From: Proteles cristata cristata
Lineage: Eukaryota > Chordata > Mammalia > Carnivora > Hyaenidae
NCBI GenBank assembly: GCA_017311185.1
Contig: JAESUZ010001057.1
Span: 310,001-374,000 of the forward strand
Reading direction: 5' to 3'
Length of the DNA: 64,000 bases
The notes beneath the pieces were generated by a model. It saw only the letters and a list, made by a program, of their open reading frames with translations. It was not told the origin of the DNA and did not search any database. The translations under genes and the position numbers were made by a program. This document shows, piece by piece, positions 35,633-46,345 of this stretch. The stretch's first letter is position 1; each line of letters opens with the position of its first letter.

Positions 35633-35870
35633 GTGGAGTGACTGGGTGGCTCAGTCCATTAACCATCCAATTTCAGCTCAGGTCATGATTTCAAGGTTTG
35701 TGAGTTCAAGTCCCACATCGAGCTCTGCGCTGACAGCTTAGAGCCTGGAGCCTGCAACCTGCTTCTGATTCTGTGTGTCTCTCTCTCTGCCCCTCCCCCA
35801 ATCATGCTCTGTCTCTGTCTCTCTCTCAAAAATAAACATTTAAAAAATTTAATACACTTAAAAAATTAAA
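35633..35870 (+). mobile_element. Feliform SINE
   Basis: Complete copy with a duplicated CCTGCAACCTG in the middle. Confidence 0.88.
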
Positions 35871-36488
35871 AAAAACAAAGGAGACCTACAGGAAGGCATA
35901 TGTAAGGCAGGGTGCAGATCCTAGCAGGAATAGACACAACAAAAAAGCCGTCTTTTATGGGGTCTTTCAGTTTCCCTGCCTTAATGGGAAATGGAGTAGA
36001 AAATGAGCAACCTCTGGCTCTTAGATAATACTGTTACAAGCAACATTCCTCTCCCATAATGAATAATATAACTAAGGCATTGTCCCAACTTAAAAACAGC
36101 TGTGTTCCCAAAGTTCTTAAATCAGTTCTTTAGCACTCAGGGTCCATTTTCTGGCTGAAATAATAAACATAATGATAGGGCTCTCAGAAAGAGTGAGGAC
36201 AAAAAGAGGGAGTGAGAGGCTCTAGAGATTAAGGACTCCCAAGGAGGTCTTACTTAGGCTTTAGGTCTACCTTCTTCAGTCTCCAGGGCATTTAAAAGAG
36301 CCAGCAATTCTTCCTATGCCAGTAATTCACTCATTTAACAAATGTTAATGCTTTTGTGCTGGGAATGCAGGAATACAATAGTGTGGAATAGAACAGTTTC
36401 TCAAAGCTTTCTCCAATCACCTTTCTCAATCATACACCTACTGGAATTTGCTTAGGGATTTTCCTTCTTGTAACCATGTGAAATAGAT

Positions 36489-36925
36489 ATGATGGTTAAT
36501 TTTATGTGTCAACTTGACTAGACCACTTGAGTTGCTTAGATATTTGGCCAAACATTATGCTGGGTTTGTCTATGAGGGTGTTTCTGGGTGAGATTAATAT
36601 TTTAATCCCCAGGAGTGCCTGGATAGCTCAGGCAGTTAAGTGTCCGACTTCAGCTCAGCTCATGATCTCATAGTTTGCGGGTTCAAGCCCTGCATCAGAC
36701 TCTGTTCTGACAGCCTGGACCCTGCTTTGGATTCCGTGTCTTCCTCTCTCTACCTCTCCCCTGCTCATGCTCAATCTTTCTCTCTCTCTCTCTCAAAAAT
36801 AAATAAACAATACAAAAAAATTATTTTTTAAATTTGAATCTGCAGGCTGAGTAGAGAGTACTGTCTTTACTTTGGGTGGGTCTCATCCGATTAGTTAAAG
36901 TCTGCCCAGAACAAAAAAGGTAATA
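36489..36925 (+). mobile_element. MLT2-like ERVL LTR, split by a SINE
   Basis: Begins GATGGTTAATTTTATGTGTC, with AACTTGACTAGACC following, which is characteristic of MLT2-type ERVL LTRs. The second part (from about 36831: GGCTGAGTAGAGAG, GGGTGGGTCTCATCC) resumes after the SINE at 36612-36830. The 3' end is missing. Confidence 0.55.
36612..36830 (+). mobile_element. Feliform SINE inside MLT2-like LTR
   Basis: Complete copy splitting the LTR at 36489-36925. Confidence 0.9.
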
Positions 36926-37065
36926 GATCATTTTTAAAAGCCTATTTCCTGCTTTGTTTTGTTTTGTTTTGTTTTTTGGCTTATATAACTATGGTGTAGT
37001 GATAGGCAAAATTTGCATGTGGGTGCTGATAACAAATCTTTCCATACTTACAGACTATAATAGGA

Positions 37066-37440
37066 TTCATCTATGTATCATATGGTTTCACTCATATGTG
37101 GACTTTGGGAAACACAACAGAGGAATATAGGGGAAGCAAAGGGAAAATAATATAAAAATAGAGAGGGAAGCAAACTAAAAAAGACTCTTAGATACAGAGA
37201 ACAAACTGAGGGTTGCTGGAGGAGTGGAGGGTAGGGGAATGGATTGGGTTAAATGGATGATGGGCATTAAGGAGGGCACTTTTGGGAGTGAGCCCTGGGT
37301 GTCAGATGTAAGAGATGAATCATTAGGTCCTACTCCTGAAACTAAAACTACACCGTATGTTAACTAACTTGAATTTAAAGTTTAAAAAAATATGTATATA
37401 CACCGTATGTTAACTAACATTTTTTTAAAGTTTAAAAAAA
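37066..37440 (+). mobile_element. L1 3' end with duplicated tail
   Basis: L1 3' UTR (TTTCACTCATATGTGGACTT to the end). The terminal ~50 bases, starting CACCGTATGTTAACTAAC, occur twice in tandem (37351 and 37401). An AT-rich microsatellite grows out of the tail. Confidence 0.85.
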
Positions 37441-37558
37441 TATGTATATATATACATACATACATGTGTATATATACATATATATGTGTGTATATACACA
37501 TAAAATAATATGTGTATATATGTATATATGTGTATATATATGTATACACATACATATT

Positions 37559-37605
<47 letters not shown>
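37435..37605. repeat. TATATG/TATACA-type AT-rich microsatellite
   Basis: About 170 bases of alternating TA, TG and CA steps, ending in an uninterrupted (TA)n of roughly 32 bases. Several short frames of Tyr/Ile/His repeats across it are meaningless. Confidence 0.92.
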
Positions 37606-37607
<2 letters not shown>

Positions 37608-37820
37608 GGTGCCCGAGTGGCTCAGTCGGCTGGGCATTCGACTTCAGCTCAGGTCATGGTTTCATGGTTCCTGAGTTCAAGCCCGCGCTTGGGGCTCTAT
37701 GCTAACAAACAGCTTAGAGCCTGCAGGCTGCTTTGGATTCTGCATCTTCCTCTCTTCCTCCCCCTCCCCTGCTCATGCTCTGTCTCTCAAAAATAAATAA
37801 ATGTTAAAAAAATTTTTTAA
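37606..37820 (+). mobile_element. Feliform SINE
   Basis: Complete copy starting at the end of an AT-rich microsatellite. Confidence 0.9.
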
Positions 37821-37882
37821 AAATATGATTTATCTATCTTCAAAAGAGTTCCCAGATTCCAACTTTCTTGGGCATTTATTAA

Positions 37883-38096
37883 TTATTTTTAATGTTTTTT
37901 ATTTATTTCTGAGAGAGAGAGACAGCGTGAGAAGAGGAGGATCAGAGAAAGAGGGAGATACAGAATCTGAAACAGGCTCCAGGCTCTGAGCTAGCTGTCA
38001 GCACAGAGCCTGACATGGGGCTTGAACCTATGAACCATGAGATCATGACCTGAGTAGAAGTCGGCCACCCAACCAACTGAGCCACCCAGGGCCCCC
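37883..38096 (-). mobile_element. Feliform SINE, minus
   Basis: Reversed copy. Perfect 17-base repeats at 37866-37882 and 38097-38113. Confidence 0.94.
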
Positions 38097-38113
38097 TCTT
38101 GGGCATTTATTAA

Positions 38114-38988
38114 ACAGCAAGCAGGAGGGGGCTTAGGTAGGGGGAAGAATAGATGGAATAGGATTTAGGATAATTACAAAGCCCAAAATGTGGGGGTAAG
38201 TGAAGAGGAGCCTGGGATTATTTTATTTTTCCTCCTTTCTCCCTTTCCTTTCTTCAGTGAGGATCTCCTCCTCCGCCTCCTCCTTCTTGTCCCTGACCCC
38301 ATAGCCTCACACAACCCATGTGGCCTCTCATGAAAGGTAAAGAGAAGAGAAAAACTGGAGAAATAGGAGTGTTTTGAGTTGGTAAGCCCAAGCAGCAGCA
38401 TGCCTAGAGAAGGGTCCTTATGGCCCCAGGCTACCCACCTACAACCAGTCTTTCTGTTTCCACATGGCTATTTCTGTGCCTATATACGACATGCCTGATG
38501 CACATTATTATGTTACTTTTATTGGGTTTCAACACTATCTTACTCTCTTCTCCCAGATACACAGAAGACTACTTTTCTTTTCTTTGCAAGCTGCCCTTGC
38601 AAGTGGGCAGGGTCATGTGACTATTATGACTAACGATATGTGGGCAAAAGCGACAAATCCTTTCTGGGCCGTGGTAGCGTAAAGCTGTTTGTGATCCTCA
38701 AGTCTCTCTGCTGCCCTGTCATTGCAGTAGTGGAAGGGGCCTTGCTTTGAACTGGAAAAGCTAAAACATGGGCTCAGAAGTAACCTATATTTCTGAATCA
38801 TCATGGAGGATTAGGGGAGGGCAGGAAAGTCCTGGTGAGCCACCCAGACCCCAACAAATTTTGTATGAGTGAGAAATAAACCTTGATTATACTAAACAAC
38901 CAAGATTTTTAGAACTGCTCAGTATCATAGCATAACCCAGATTATCCTGCCAGATATAATTACTAAAACTGAGGCCTGCATATTTAAG
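38114..38988. other. Unique intergenic stretch, no feature seen
   Basis: Short frames only. A small CTC-rich run near 38262-38290. Confidence 0.55.
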
Positions 38989-39001
38989 AAAGCACAAACT
39001 T

Positions 39002-39105
39002 GTGCTCACTTCGGCAGCACATATTCTAAAATTGGACAAATACAGAGAAGTTTTGCGTGGCCCCTGCACAAGGATGACACACAAATTCATCAAGTGTTCC
39101 ATATT
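39002..39105 (+). pseudogene. RNU6: U6 snRNA retropseudogene
   Basis: Nearly full-length copy of the spliceosomal U6 small nuclear RNA, starting GTGCTCACTTCGGCAGCACA and ending TTCCATATT. Several substitutions are present, including the changed segment TTTTGCGTGGCC in the normally invariant middle (the ACAGAGA-adjacent region). It is followed by about 20 A residues (39108-39127). The whole is flanked by 13-base direct repeats with one mismatch (38989-39001 and 39125-39137). The tail and duplications show it was inserted by L1 machinery, so it lacks the upstream polymerase III elements of a true U6 gene. Confidence 0.93.
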
Positions 39106-39198
39106 ACAAAAAAAAAAAAAAAAAAAAGCACAGACTTTATTTTATTCCTGAGGAATGGAAAGTATTGAATCAGGACTTTAAAAACTCTCTGTGTATAT

Positions 39199-39400
39199 AG
39201 GGGCACCTGCATGGCTCAGTTGGTTAAGTGTCCAACTCTTGGTTTTGGCTCAGATCATAGTGTCATAGTTCATGAGTTTGAGCTCCGCACGACACTCCAA
39301 GCTGAGAGCATGGAGCCTACTTGGGATTTTCTTTCTGCCTCTCTCCTGCAGTCTCTTATGTCTCTCTCTCTGTCTCTCTCTCAAAATAAATTTTAAAAAT
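39199..39400 (+). mobile_element. Feliform SINE, diverged
   Basis: Head GCACCTGCATGGCTCAGTTGG, CT tract, short A tail. Confidence 0.85.
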
Positions 39401-39823
39401 CCTTGTGTATATTGGTAGTGGCAATAAGGATATCCCATATCCTTGTAAAATAAAACTGGTGACTGATAATAAAGCCTCTGGGTATCTTTAAATTGAACTA
39501 TTGGTTTTCTTCATGTCCAAAACCACATTGGTTTCTAACAAATTTATGTCATTTGGAGAGTACTTAAGCTTAGTGCATGTGATAATCTAATTATTTTTTT
39601 TCCTGGAAACCAGATTGTCTCTTTATATCGGCAAACCTACCAACTCCCTCAAGATAAAATATTCTAGTATAGTGGAGGCAAAGGGAACAGCATGAATGTT
39701 GGAGTCAGTTGGATCTGGGTTTGAATGCCTACTCTGCCATTTCCATTTGTGACACTGGGCAGTTAACACAATCTCTCTAAGTTTAGTTCCTCATCTACCA
39801 AATAAGGATAAAAACACCTATTT

Positions 39824-39913
39824 GGGAGACATATGGCTGGCCCAGGCAGTACAGCATGTGACTCTTGATCTCAGGGTCATAAGTTTGAGCCTCTTGTTGG
39901 ATGTAGAGATTAC
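39824..39913 (+). mobile_element. Older short-tailed SINE inside a MIR
   Basis: tRNA-like head with tail GTAGAGATTAC, cut by the next SINE. Confidence 0.8.
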
Positions 39914-40137
39914 TTTTTTTTTTTAATTTTTAATGTTTTATTTATTTCTGAGAGAGAGAGAGACATAGCATGAACAGGGAGGGTCAGAGAGAGAGGGAGA
40001 CACAGAATCCGAAACAGGCTCCAGGCTCTGAGCTAGCTGTCAGCACAGAGCCCGACACGGGGCTCAAACCCACAACTGTCAGATAATGACCTGAGCCGAA
40101 GCCAGACGCTTAACCAACTGAGCCACCCAGGCGCCCC
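39914..40137 (-). mobile_element. Feliform SINE, minus, in tail of older SINE
   Basis: Reversed copy. GAGATTACTTTTTT occurs on both sides (39905 and 40138). Confidence 0.92.
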
Positions 40138-41002
40138 GAGATTACTTTTTTAAAATGTCTATTACGTAAGGTTATTTTGTGGACAATAAAATATTGAAGT
40201 AATGAAAACCTCTAACAGTATCTGGCACATTATAGGAAATCAATAAAAGTTAATTATATAAGATCCATTTCTGCTTAGTTACACTTAAAGAAAACAATAT
40301 CAAAGGGGAAAAATAATTCTCTTTGTATATTTAAGTGAAATACTGCCAAACAAGCCTCGTATTTCAAAAAATGTGAGAACCACCTAATTTGCAATTAGCA
40401 AAGGACAGTGCGGCTTTGGAAAATTTTACTTGAAGATTTAGAAGTCCAGAATTTGCCTTTACGTTATTAGGCTAAACATGTTTACTTTGTGGTTCTTGGT
40501 TTTTAGTATGCTAAGTTACCATCAAAGCAATAAGCTGTTTAAAAGATAGTCTTCCCATGTATTGTAAATTATCTCAATATGTGGATTGGGAAATGGTTTT
40601 CTACTGATATGAATCATGAATATATCTCCTAATTCAGTTTCCTAATTTGTAATAGTCCTTGCACTATTATTTAATAAATTGCTATTCAATTCATAAAGAA
40701 TATCTGGGAGGTGGAAGCTTTAATACTCCCCTCCCCCAGAGAGCCTCACTAATTTCACACATACATGCACATCCACAAAGTAGTCATAAAAAAATCCCTA
40801 ACTAGTTATTTAATAGCAAATATGCCAAAATTAAAATATATATGAGTATTATCACCTTTAAAGGAATCACTTTTGGAAGCTGTTTAGCTGTTGAAGAATA
40901 TCAGGACTTCTCAACATCTTTTTGTGACTCCAACATCACTTTGTGACTTCAGAAGCTGGCACATTCTTTCCTATATCCATGATCATAACAAATAAATCCT
41001 TT

Positions 41003-41222
41003 TTTTTTTTTTAATATTTTTATTTATTTCTGGGAGAGAGAGAGAGAGAGACAGCGTGAGCAGGGGAGGTCAGAGAGAGAGGGAGTCACAGACCAAAACA
41101 GGCTCCAGGCTCTGAGCTGGCAGTCAGCACAGAGTCCGACGCGGGGCTCGAACCCACGAACCGCGAGATCATGACCCAAGCGAAAGTCAGACGCTTAACC
41201 GACTAAGCCACCCAGGCGCCCC
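41003..41222 (-). mobile_element. Feliform SINE, minus, young-type
   Basis: Reversed copy. Perfect 12-base repeats AATAAATCCTTT at 40991-41002 and 41223-41234. Confidence 0.94.
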
Positions 41223-41639
41223 AATAAATCCTTTAAGAATAAATTTGATTTTTTTTTTGAAAGAGTCAAAAGTTACCTAGGACCTATTATGATGAGTTAA
41301 ATGATCAAGATAGTAATATCTTCTTTGCTAAAAGATGAGATATGACTATCAAATACTATGACTCATAGTCTGACTAAGAATTAATGGCACAGGATTGGAA
41401 TAAAAGTATATACTTAGCTTACTCAAGAATTTAAAGGACAAGATTCATTAGGGTATATACATATGTAAATGTACACAAATACCCACAAAGTAATGTAAAA
41501 GTCACTAAGTAACTTTTATTTCATACTTTCCTGAACAGCAGGAGCTACATTACCTCTCCTGTTTCTGGCTGCCAGGTCACCAAGCTGCAAGAACAAATAA
41601 ATGCTTTTACTTCCTAGATGGAGGAGAAAAAGAAGGCAA

Positions 41640-42035
41640 AGCAGGAAAAGTATTCAAGGAAGTAATGGCTGAAAAAAATTCCCCTATTTTGCAAAACTCT
41701 AGAGATCCGAGAAGCTTGGTGTAGCAAAAATCCACACCAAGACACACCATAGTCAACCTCTGGACACTAAGGCAAAAAAAAAAAAAAGAAGTGAAAAGAA
41801 GGAGAAGGAAGAGGAGGAGGAGGAGGAGGAGGAAAGGAAAAAAAAGAGAGACAAACTGGAAAGTAGCCAAAGAGAAATACCACATTACCTATAGGGTGAA
41901 AACAGTGTGAATGACAGCAGATTTCTCATTGAAACCGCATGGGTCAGAAGGAAGTTGCAAAACAGGTTTCAAGTGCTGAAAGAAAAGAACTATTGACCCA
42001 GAATTCACCATCCAGTGAAAATAACCTTAAGGAAT
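41640..42035 (+). mobile_element. Old LINE (L1/HAL1-type) fragment
   Basis: Contains CACACCAAGACACACCATAG and, after a purine-rich expansion, GCAGATTTCTCATTGAAACC and AGTGCTGAAAGAAAAGAAC, landmarks of a common old LINE region. No intact frame. Confidence 0.6.
41774..41850. repeat. Polypurine tract with (GGA)n
   Basis: A-run followed by GAAGGA and about seven GGA units, inside an old LINE. Confidence 0.9.
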
Positions 42036-42509
42036 GAAGGGAAAAGGGATTGTGGTTTTTAAGATTTGGGGTACAACAGCCAATCTGGGAGCTTTTCCTT
42101 GGGAAGTTAAAGGTAAATGGTAAGATCAGGAGAGGTACTTTGGGGAAGCAGGGAGTATATGGGGGAGCAGAGACTGTTCCTTGAGGAATTGATTTAGAGA
42201 AGGTCTGGAGAATAAGAAAATTTGGAAGTATTCTGAAAAGTTCTTTGTAAACCCCACGTATACAATGATACTCTTATCAGGCTGGGTGCTCCAAGAACTC
42301 AGAAGTTATCTCCCAGGGTTGACCTAAGGGCCAGTCTTTCCTTTGCATGGCACAGAGTTTGTACATCCCAAGCCTCCTGAGCTAACTAAATGACAGAGAG
42401 CAATGAAATGCAAAGTGTGGACTTTATTTGGATCTTGATGTGGAAAATTAACAAAACTAAAAAACCCCAAACACACTGTAAAACTAAGTAAAACAAGGAC
42501 CCTTTTCTT

Positions 42510-43335
42510 TGAACAGTTTATTAAAGTATAATTGACATATAATAAATCGAATATACTCACATTGTACTGTTTGGCAGTGATATATGCATACACCTGTGAA
42601 AACATCACCACAATCATTCCAGTTTTAGTATTTGCGCTGCTGAGGACAGCATACCATCACCACAATCAAAATAATGTCTATATTCTTAAGCCCTAAGAGT
42701 TTCTTCTTGTCCTTCTCAAATCCCTCCCTCTGGCTTATCCCTAGCATCCCTATCCCAGCCAATCACTTCTTTTCTATTACTAAATTTGTTTTCTTTATTT
42801 TTTTAAATGTTTTTTATTTATTTCTAGGAGAGAGAGAGAGAGACAGCGTGAGCAGGGGAGGGTCAGAGAGAGAGGGAGTCACAGACTGAAACAGGCTCCA
42901 GGCTCTGAGCTGGCAGCCAGCACAGAGCCCGACGCGGGGCCCGAACCCACGAACCGCGAGATCATGACCTAAGTGAAAGTCGGACGCTTAACCAACTAAG
43001 CCACCCAGGCGCCCCTAAATTTGTTTTCTTTAGAATTTTATATAAATGGAGCATAGTGTATGAATGTCTGGCATTATTCACTCAGCACAATTACTTTGAG
43101 ATTCATTTATTTTGTTACCACATGGATAGTGTTCTTTTTTTTATTGCTGGAGAGTATCCCACTGTATTGATGTATCTCAATTTATTTTCAAATGCTGTTG
43201 ATAAACATTTTGGATTGTTTCCAGTTTGGGGATTAGGGTGTCATGGACATTAATATATACGTGCTTTCATATCTCTGGGTTAAAAACCTAAGAGTGGAAT
43301 AGCTGTGTCCTATGGTGGGTATATATTTAATTTTT
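42510..43335 (-). mobile_element. Old L1, minus orientation, split by a SINE
   Basis: Reverse-oriented L1M-type sequence (GTATAATTGACATATAATAA and GATTGTTTCCAGTTTGGGG) with a SINE inserted at 42798-43014 that copied 18 bases of it. Confidence 0.7.
42798..43014 (-). mobile_element. Feliform SINE, minus, young-type, inside L1
   Basis: Reversed copy. Perfect 18-base repeats at 42780-42797 and 43015-43032. Confidence 0.94.
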
Positions 43336-44110
43336 CAACTAAAACTCCATGATAGGACCTAAATGTAAGACCTAAAACTATAGAATCTTTTGAAGAAAAT
43401 ATAGGGAAAAATCTTTGTGATCTTGGGTTAGGCAAAAATGTTTTGTCACTATAAAACACAATTCATAGGAGAAAAAAATTGATAAATCTGAACTTCCTCA
43501 AAAGTAAGAACTATACGTGGAAGGGAGGTGGAAGGCAAAAAAAAAAATGTAAAGAACGACGCTTTTTGTAAAACGCTGTTAAGAGAATGAAAAGGGAAGC
43601 CACAGACTGGGAGAAAAGCTTTATAAATCATACATCTGATAAAGGACTTACTTTGAGAATATATAGGGGATTCTCAAAACAAAATGATAAGAAAACAAAT
43701 AGCTCAATTTTTAAAATGGGCAGAAGAGGGACCCTTGGCTGGCTCAGTCAAGGTAAGCATGTAACTCCTGATATCAGTTCAGGTCTTGATCTCAGAGTCC
43801 TGAGTTCAACCCCATTTTGAGCTCCCTGCTGGGCATGGAGTCTACTTAAAATAAGTAAATTTAAACAAACAAACAAATAATACAGGCAGAAGATTTGAAC
43901 CAAAATATATGAATGTCAAAATAAGTGCATGAAAAGATGTTCATCATTAGTCGTTAGGAAAATGTAAATTAAGACTCAGTGAACTATTACCACACATCTA
44001 TTACAATGTTTAAACTATACAATACCAATTACTAGCAAGGATGTAGAATACCTAGAACTCTCATAAACTGATGGGAATATAAAATGGTACAACCGCTTTG
44101 GAAAATGATC
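43336..44110 (+). mobile_element. Old L1 fragment, sense orientation
   Basis: L1 ORF2 3' region (AGACCTAAAACTATAGAATC, GAACTCTCATAAACTGATGG), interrupted by a short-tailed SINE at 43727-43885. It lies back to back with the minus-oriented L1 on its left. Confidence 0.7.
43727..43885 (+). mobile_element. Older SINE inside L1
   Basis: Diverged head (CTTGGCTGGCTCAG) and short tail (GGAGTCTACTTAAAATAAG). Confidence 0.75.
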
Positions 44111-44740
44111 TGTCAGTTTCTTTTGTTGTGAAACTTTTACTTTGAAATATCCTCAAACTTACATACAAGTTACAAGAATCATCCAAAGAACTTTCATATG
44201 TCCTTTAACTAAATTCCCCAATAGTCCTTATTCTACCTGTGACTTATCATCTCTCCCTCTATTTTCTGAATCCTTTGAGAGCTAACTGCATATTCCTATC
44301 ACCCATTAAGGCTGCAGTGCAAATTTCCTATTAACAAGGGCATTTTTCTAAGTGACCAGAGTACAACTAATGTCAGGAAATGGACACTAATACACTCCCG
44401 CCATCTAATCTACAAACACCACCCCCCTCAAATTTTGCTGATTGTTTTGATTATGTCATTTATAGGTCCATCATCTAGTACAGATGCTTTTTTTTTAATT
44501 TCTGAGAGAGAGAGAGAGAGCAGGGAAGGGTCAGAGGGAGAGGGAGACACAGAATCCGAAACAGGCTCCAGGCTCTGAGCTGTCAGCACAGAGTCCGACA
44601 TGGGGCTCAAACCCATGAACCGTCCGACCTGAGCTGAAGTCGGACACTCAACTGACTGAGCCACCCAAGTGCCCCCATCCAGCACAGATTCTAATTTTAG
44701 ACAATTAGAAAATTTTGAACACAGATGAGTATTACATGAT
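44111..44740. mobile_element. Old repeat, probably L1 3' UTR, split by a SINE
   Basis: Sequence of the type CTTACATACAAGTTACAAG and TTTCTGAATCCTTTGAGAGC resembles a common old L1-associated repeat. It resumes after the SINE at 44489-44675. The family is tentative. Confidence 0.4.
44489..44675 (-). mobile_element. Feliform SINE, minus
   Basis: Reversed copy with imperfect 17-base repeats at 44472-44488 and 44676-44692. Confidence 0.9.
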
Positions 44741-45045
44741 GTTAAACAATTGTTACATTTTTAAGCTGTAAGGATGATACTATGTTTGTACAATAGGAAA
44801 AAATGGCTTCAAGTGGGGGAAGAATGAAAACAGTGGCTGTTTTTTGAACTGTGGAAGTAATTCAAGGAAGAGATGATAGTGATTTGAACTAAGTGGTAAT
44901 GGGAGGGAATGGAGTAGATAGACTGAAGAAACAGACCACCTGGATGTGAAAGTTGAGAGAAAAGGAACACAGAATCCCACTTTGTTGGCTTGGCCCAATG
45001 TGGCCAAGGTGGCACCATTTATCTAGATAGATAGCAATGGGGGTA

Positions 45046-45151
45046 AGAAAAGAAGAGAAGAGAAGAGAAGAGAAGAGAAGAGAAAAGGAAAGGAAAGGAA
45101 AGGAACGGAAAGAAAAGAAACGAAAAGAAAAGAAAAGAAAAGAAAAGAAAT
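45046..45151. repeat. 105-base polypurine tract
   Basis: Runs of GAAGA, GGAAA and GAAAA units with only two or three pyrimidine interruptions on the plus strand. Confidence 0.93.
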
Positions 45152-45389
45152 AATCCCGAGGGCAGGAAGGAGAAGACAGTTTGAAGAGGCCTTGGGTCAA
45201 AGGAGTGCACTTGTGTTATCACATTATCTGAGCCAGATATGCGTGCTATTTGGGTCAGAACTGAGTGCATAAATGACAGCAAGATACCTAAGGAATGATT
45301 ACTTAGCAAACAGTGTAGGGGTAGGAAAGGTACATAGAGGAAGTGTCACTAAAACCTGAAGCCTAACTTGAGGTAATATGATTATTCTT

Positions 45390-45420
45390 TTTTGTTTGTT
45401 TGTTTAATGTTTATTCATCT

Positions 45421-45454
<34 letters not shown>

Positions 45455-45627
45455 ATGAGCTTCGTACAGGCAGAGTGAGACAGAGGGAGATACAGAATCT
45501 GAAATAGGCTCTAGGCTCTGAGCTGTCAGCCCAGAGCCTGATGAAGGGCTCGAATCCAGGAACCATGAGATCCTGACATGAGAGCCAAAGTCTGAGGCTT
45601 AACCCGACTGAGTCATCCAGACATCCC
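45390..45627 (-). mobile_element. Feliform SINE, minus (serial cluster, 1st)
   Basis: First of four reversed SINEs. Preceded by target copy TAATATGATTATTCTT at 45374-45389 and followed by a copy at 45628-45643. Confidence 0.92.
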
Positions 45628-45643
45628 TAATATGATTATTATT

Positions 45644-45867
45644 TTTTTTAAATTTAAAATGTGTATTTATTTTTGAGAGAGAGACAGACAGACAGACAAA
45701 GCATGAGCAGGGGAGGGGCAGAGAGAGACAGAGACAAAAATCCAAAGCAGGCTCCAGGCTCTGAGGTGTCTGCATAGAGGCTGATGGGGGGCTGGAACCC
45801 AGGAACCTTGAGATCATGACCTCAGCCAAAGTCCAAAGCTCAACCAACTGAGCTACCCAGATGCCCC
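45644..45867 (-). mobile_element. Feliform SINE, minus (serial cluster, 2nd)
   Basis: Reversed copy between target copies at 45628-45643 and 45868-45883, with a GACA microsatellite. Confidence 0.92.
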
Positions 45868-45883
45868 TAATATGATTATTCTT

Positions 45884-46112
45884 TTTTTTTTTAATTTTTT
45901 TTAATGTTTTATTTATTTCCAGGAGAGAGAGAGAGAGAGAGAGACAGCGTGAGCAGGGGAGGGTCAGAGAGGGAGTCACAGACTGAAACAGGCTCCAGGC
46001 TCTGAGCTGGCAGTCAGCACAGAGCCCGACGTGGGGCTCGAACCCATGAACCGCGAGATCATGAACTAAGCGAAAGCCGGACGCTTAACCGACTAAGCCA
46101 CCCAGGCGCCCC
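45884..46112 (-). mobile_element. Feliform SINE, minus (serial cluster, 3rd)
   Basis: Reversed young-type copy after the target copy at 45868-45883. It joins the fourth SINE without a target copy between. Confidence 0.92.
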
Positions 46113-46345
46113 TCTTTTTTTTTTTTTTTTTTTTTTTAATATTTTTATTTATTTCTAGGAGAGAGAGAAGACAGCGTGAGCAGGGGAGGGTCAGAGAGAG
46201 AGGGAGTCCCAGACTGAAACAGGCTCCAGGCTCCGAGCTGGCAGTCAGCACAGAGCCCGACGCGGGGCTCGAACCCACGAACCGCGAGATCATGACCTAA
46301 GCGAAAGTCGGACGCTCAACCGACTAAGCCACCCAGGCGCCCCTT
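46113..46345 (-). mobile_element. Feliform SINE, minus (serial cluster, 4th)
   Basis: Reversed young-type copy ending at the last target copy (46346-46361). Confidence 0.92.

Larger units (their letters stand above)
39689..40258 (+). mobile_element. MIR element carrying two nested SINEs
   Basis: The first part (39689-39820: GGAGTCAGTTGGATCTGGGT to CTCATCTACCAAATAAGGAT) and the second (about 40148-40258: AGTATCTGGCACATTATAGG) are the two halves of one MIR. An older SINE (39824-39913) sits in it, and a younger SINE (39914-40137) sits in the tail of that one. Confidence 0.75.

Noticed and set aside
37382..37796. Frames rich in Tyr/Ile/His/Cys
   Set aside because: Pure translation of a TA/TG/CA microsatellite and the adjoining SINE.
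45599..45979. 126-codon minus-strand frame rich in Ser/Leu
   Set aside because: It is a read-through of two reversed SINEs. The same Ser/Leu-rich translation recurs at every SINE in the window.
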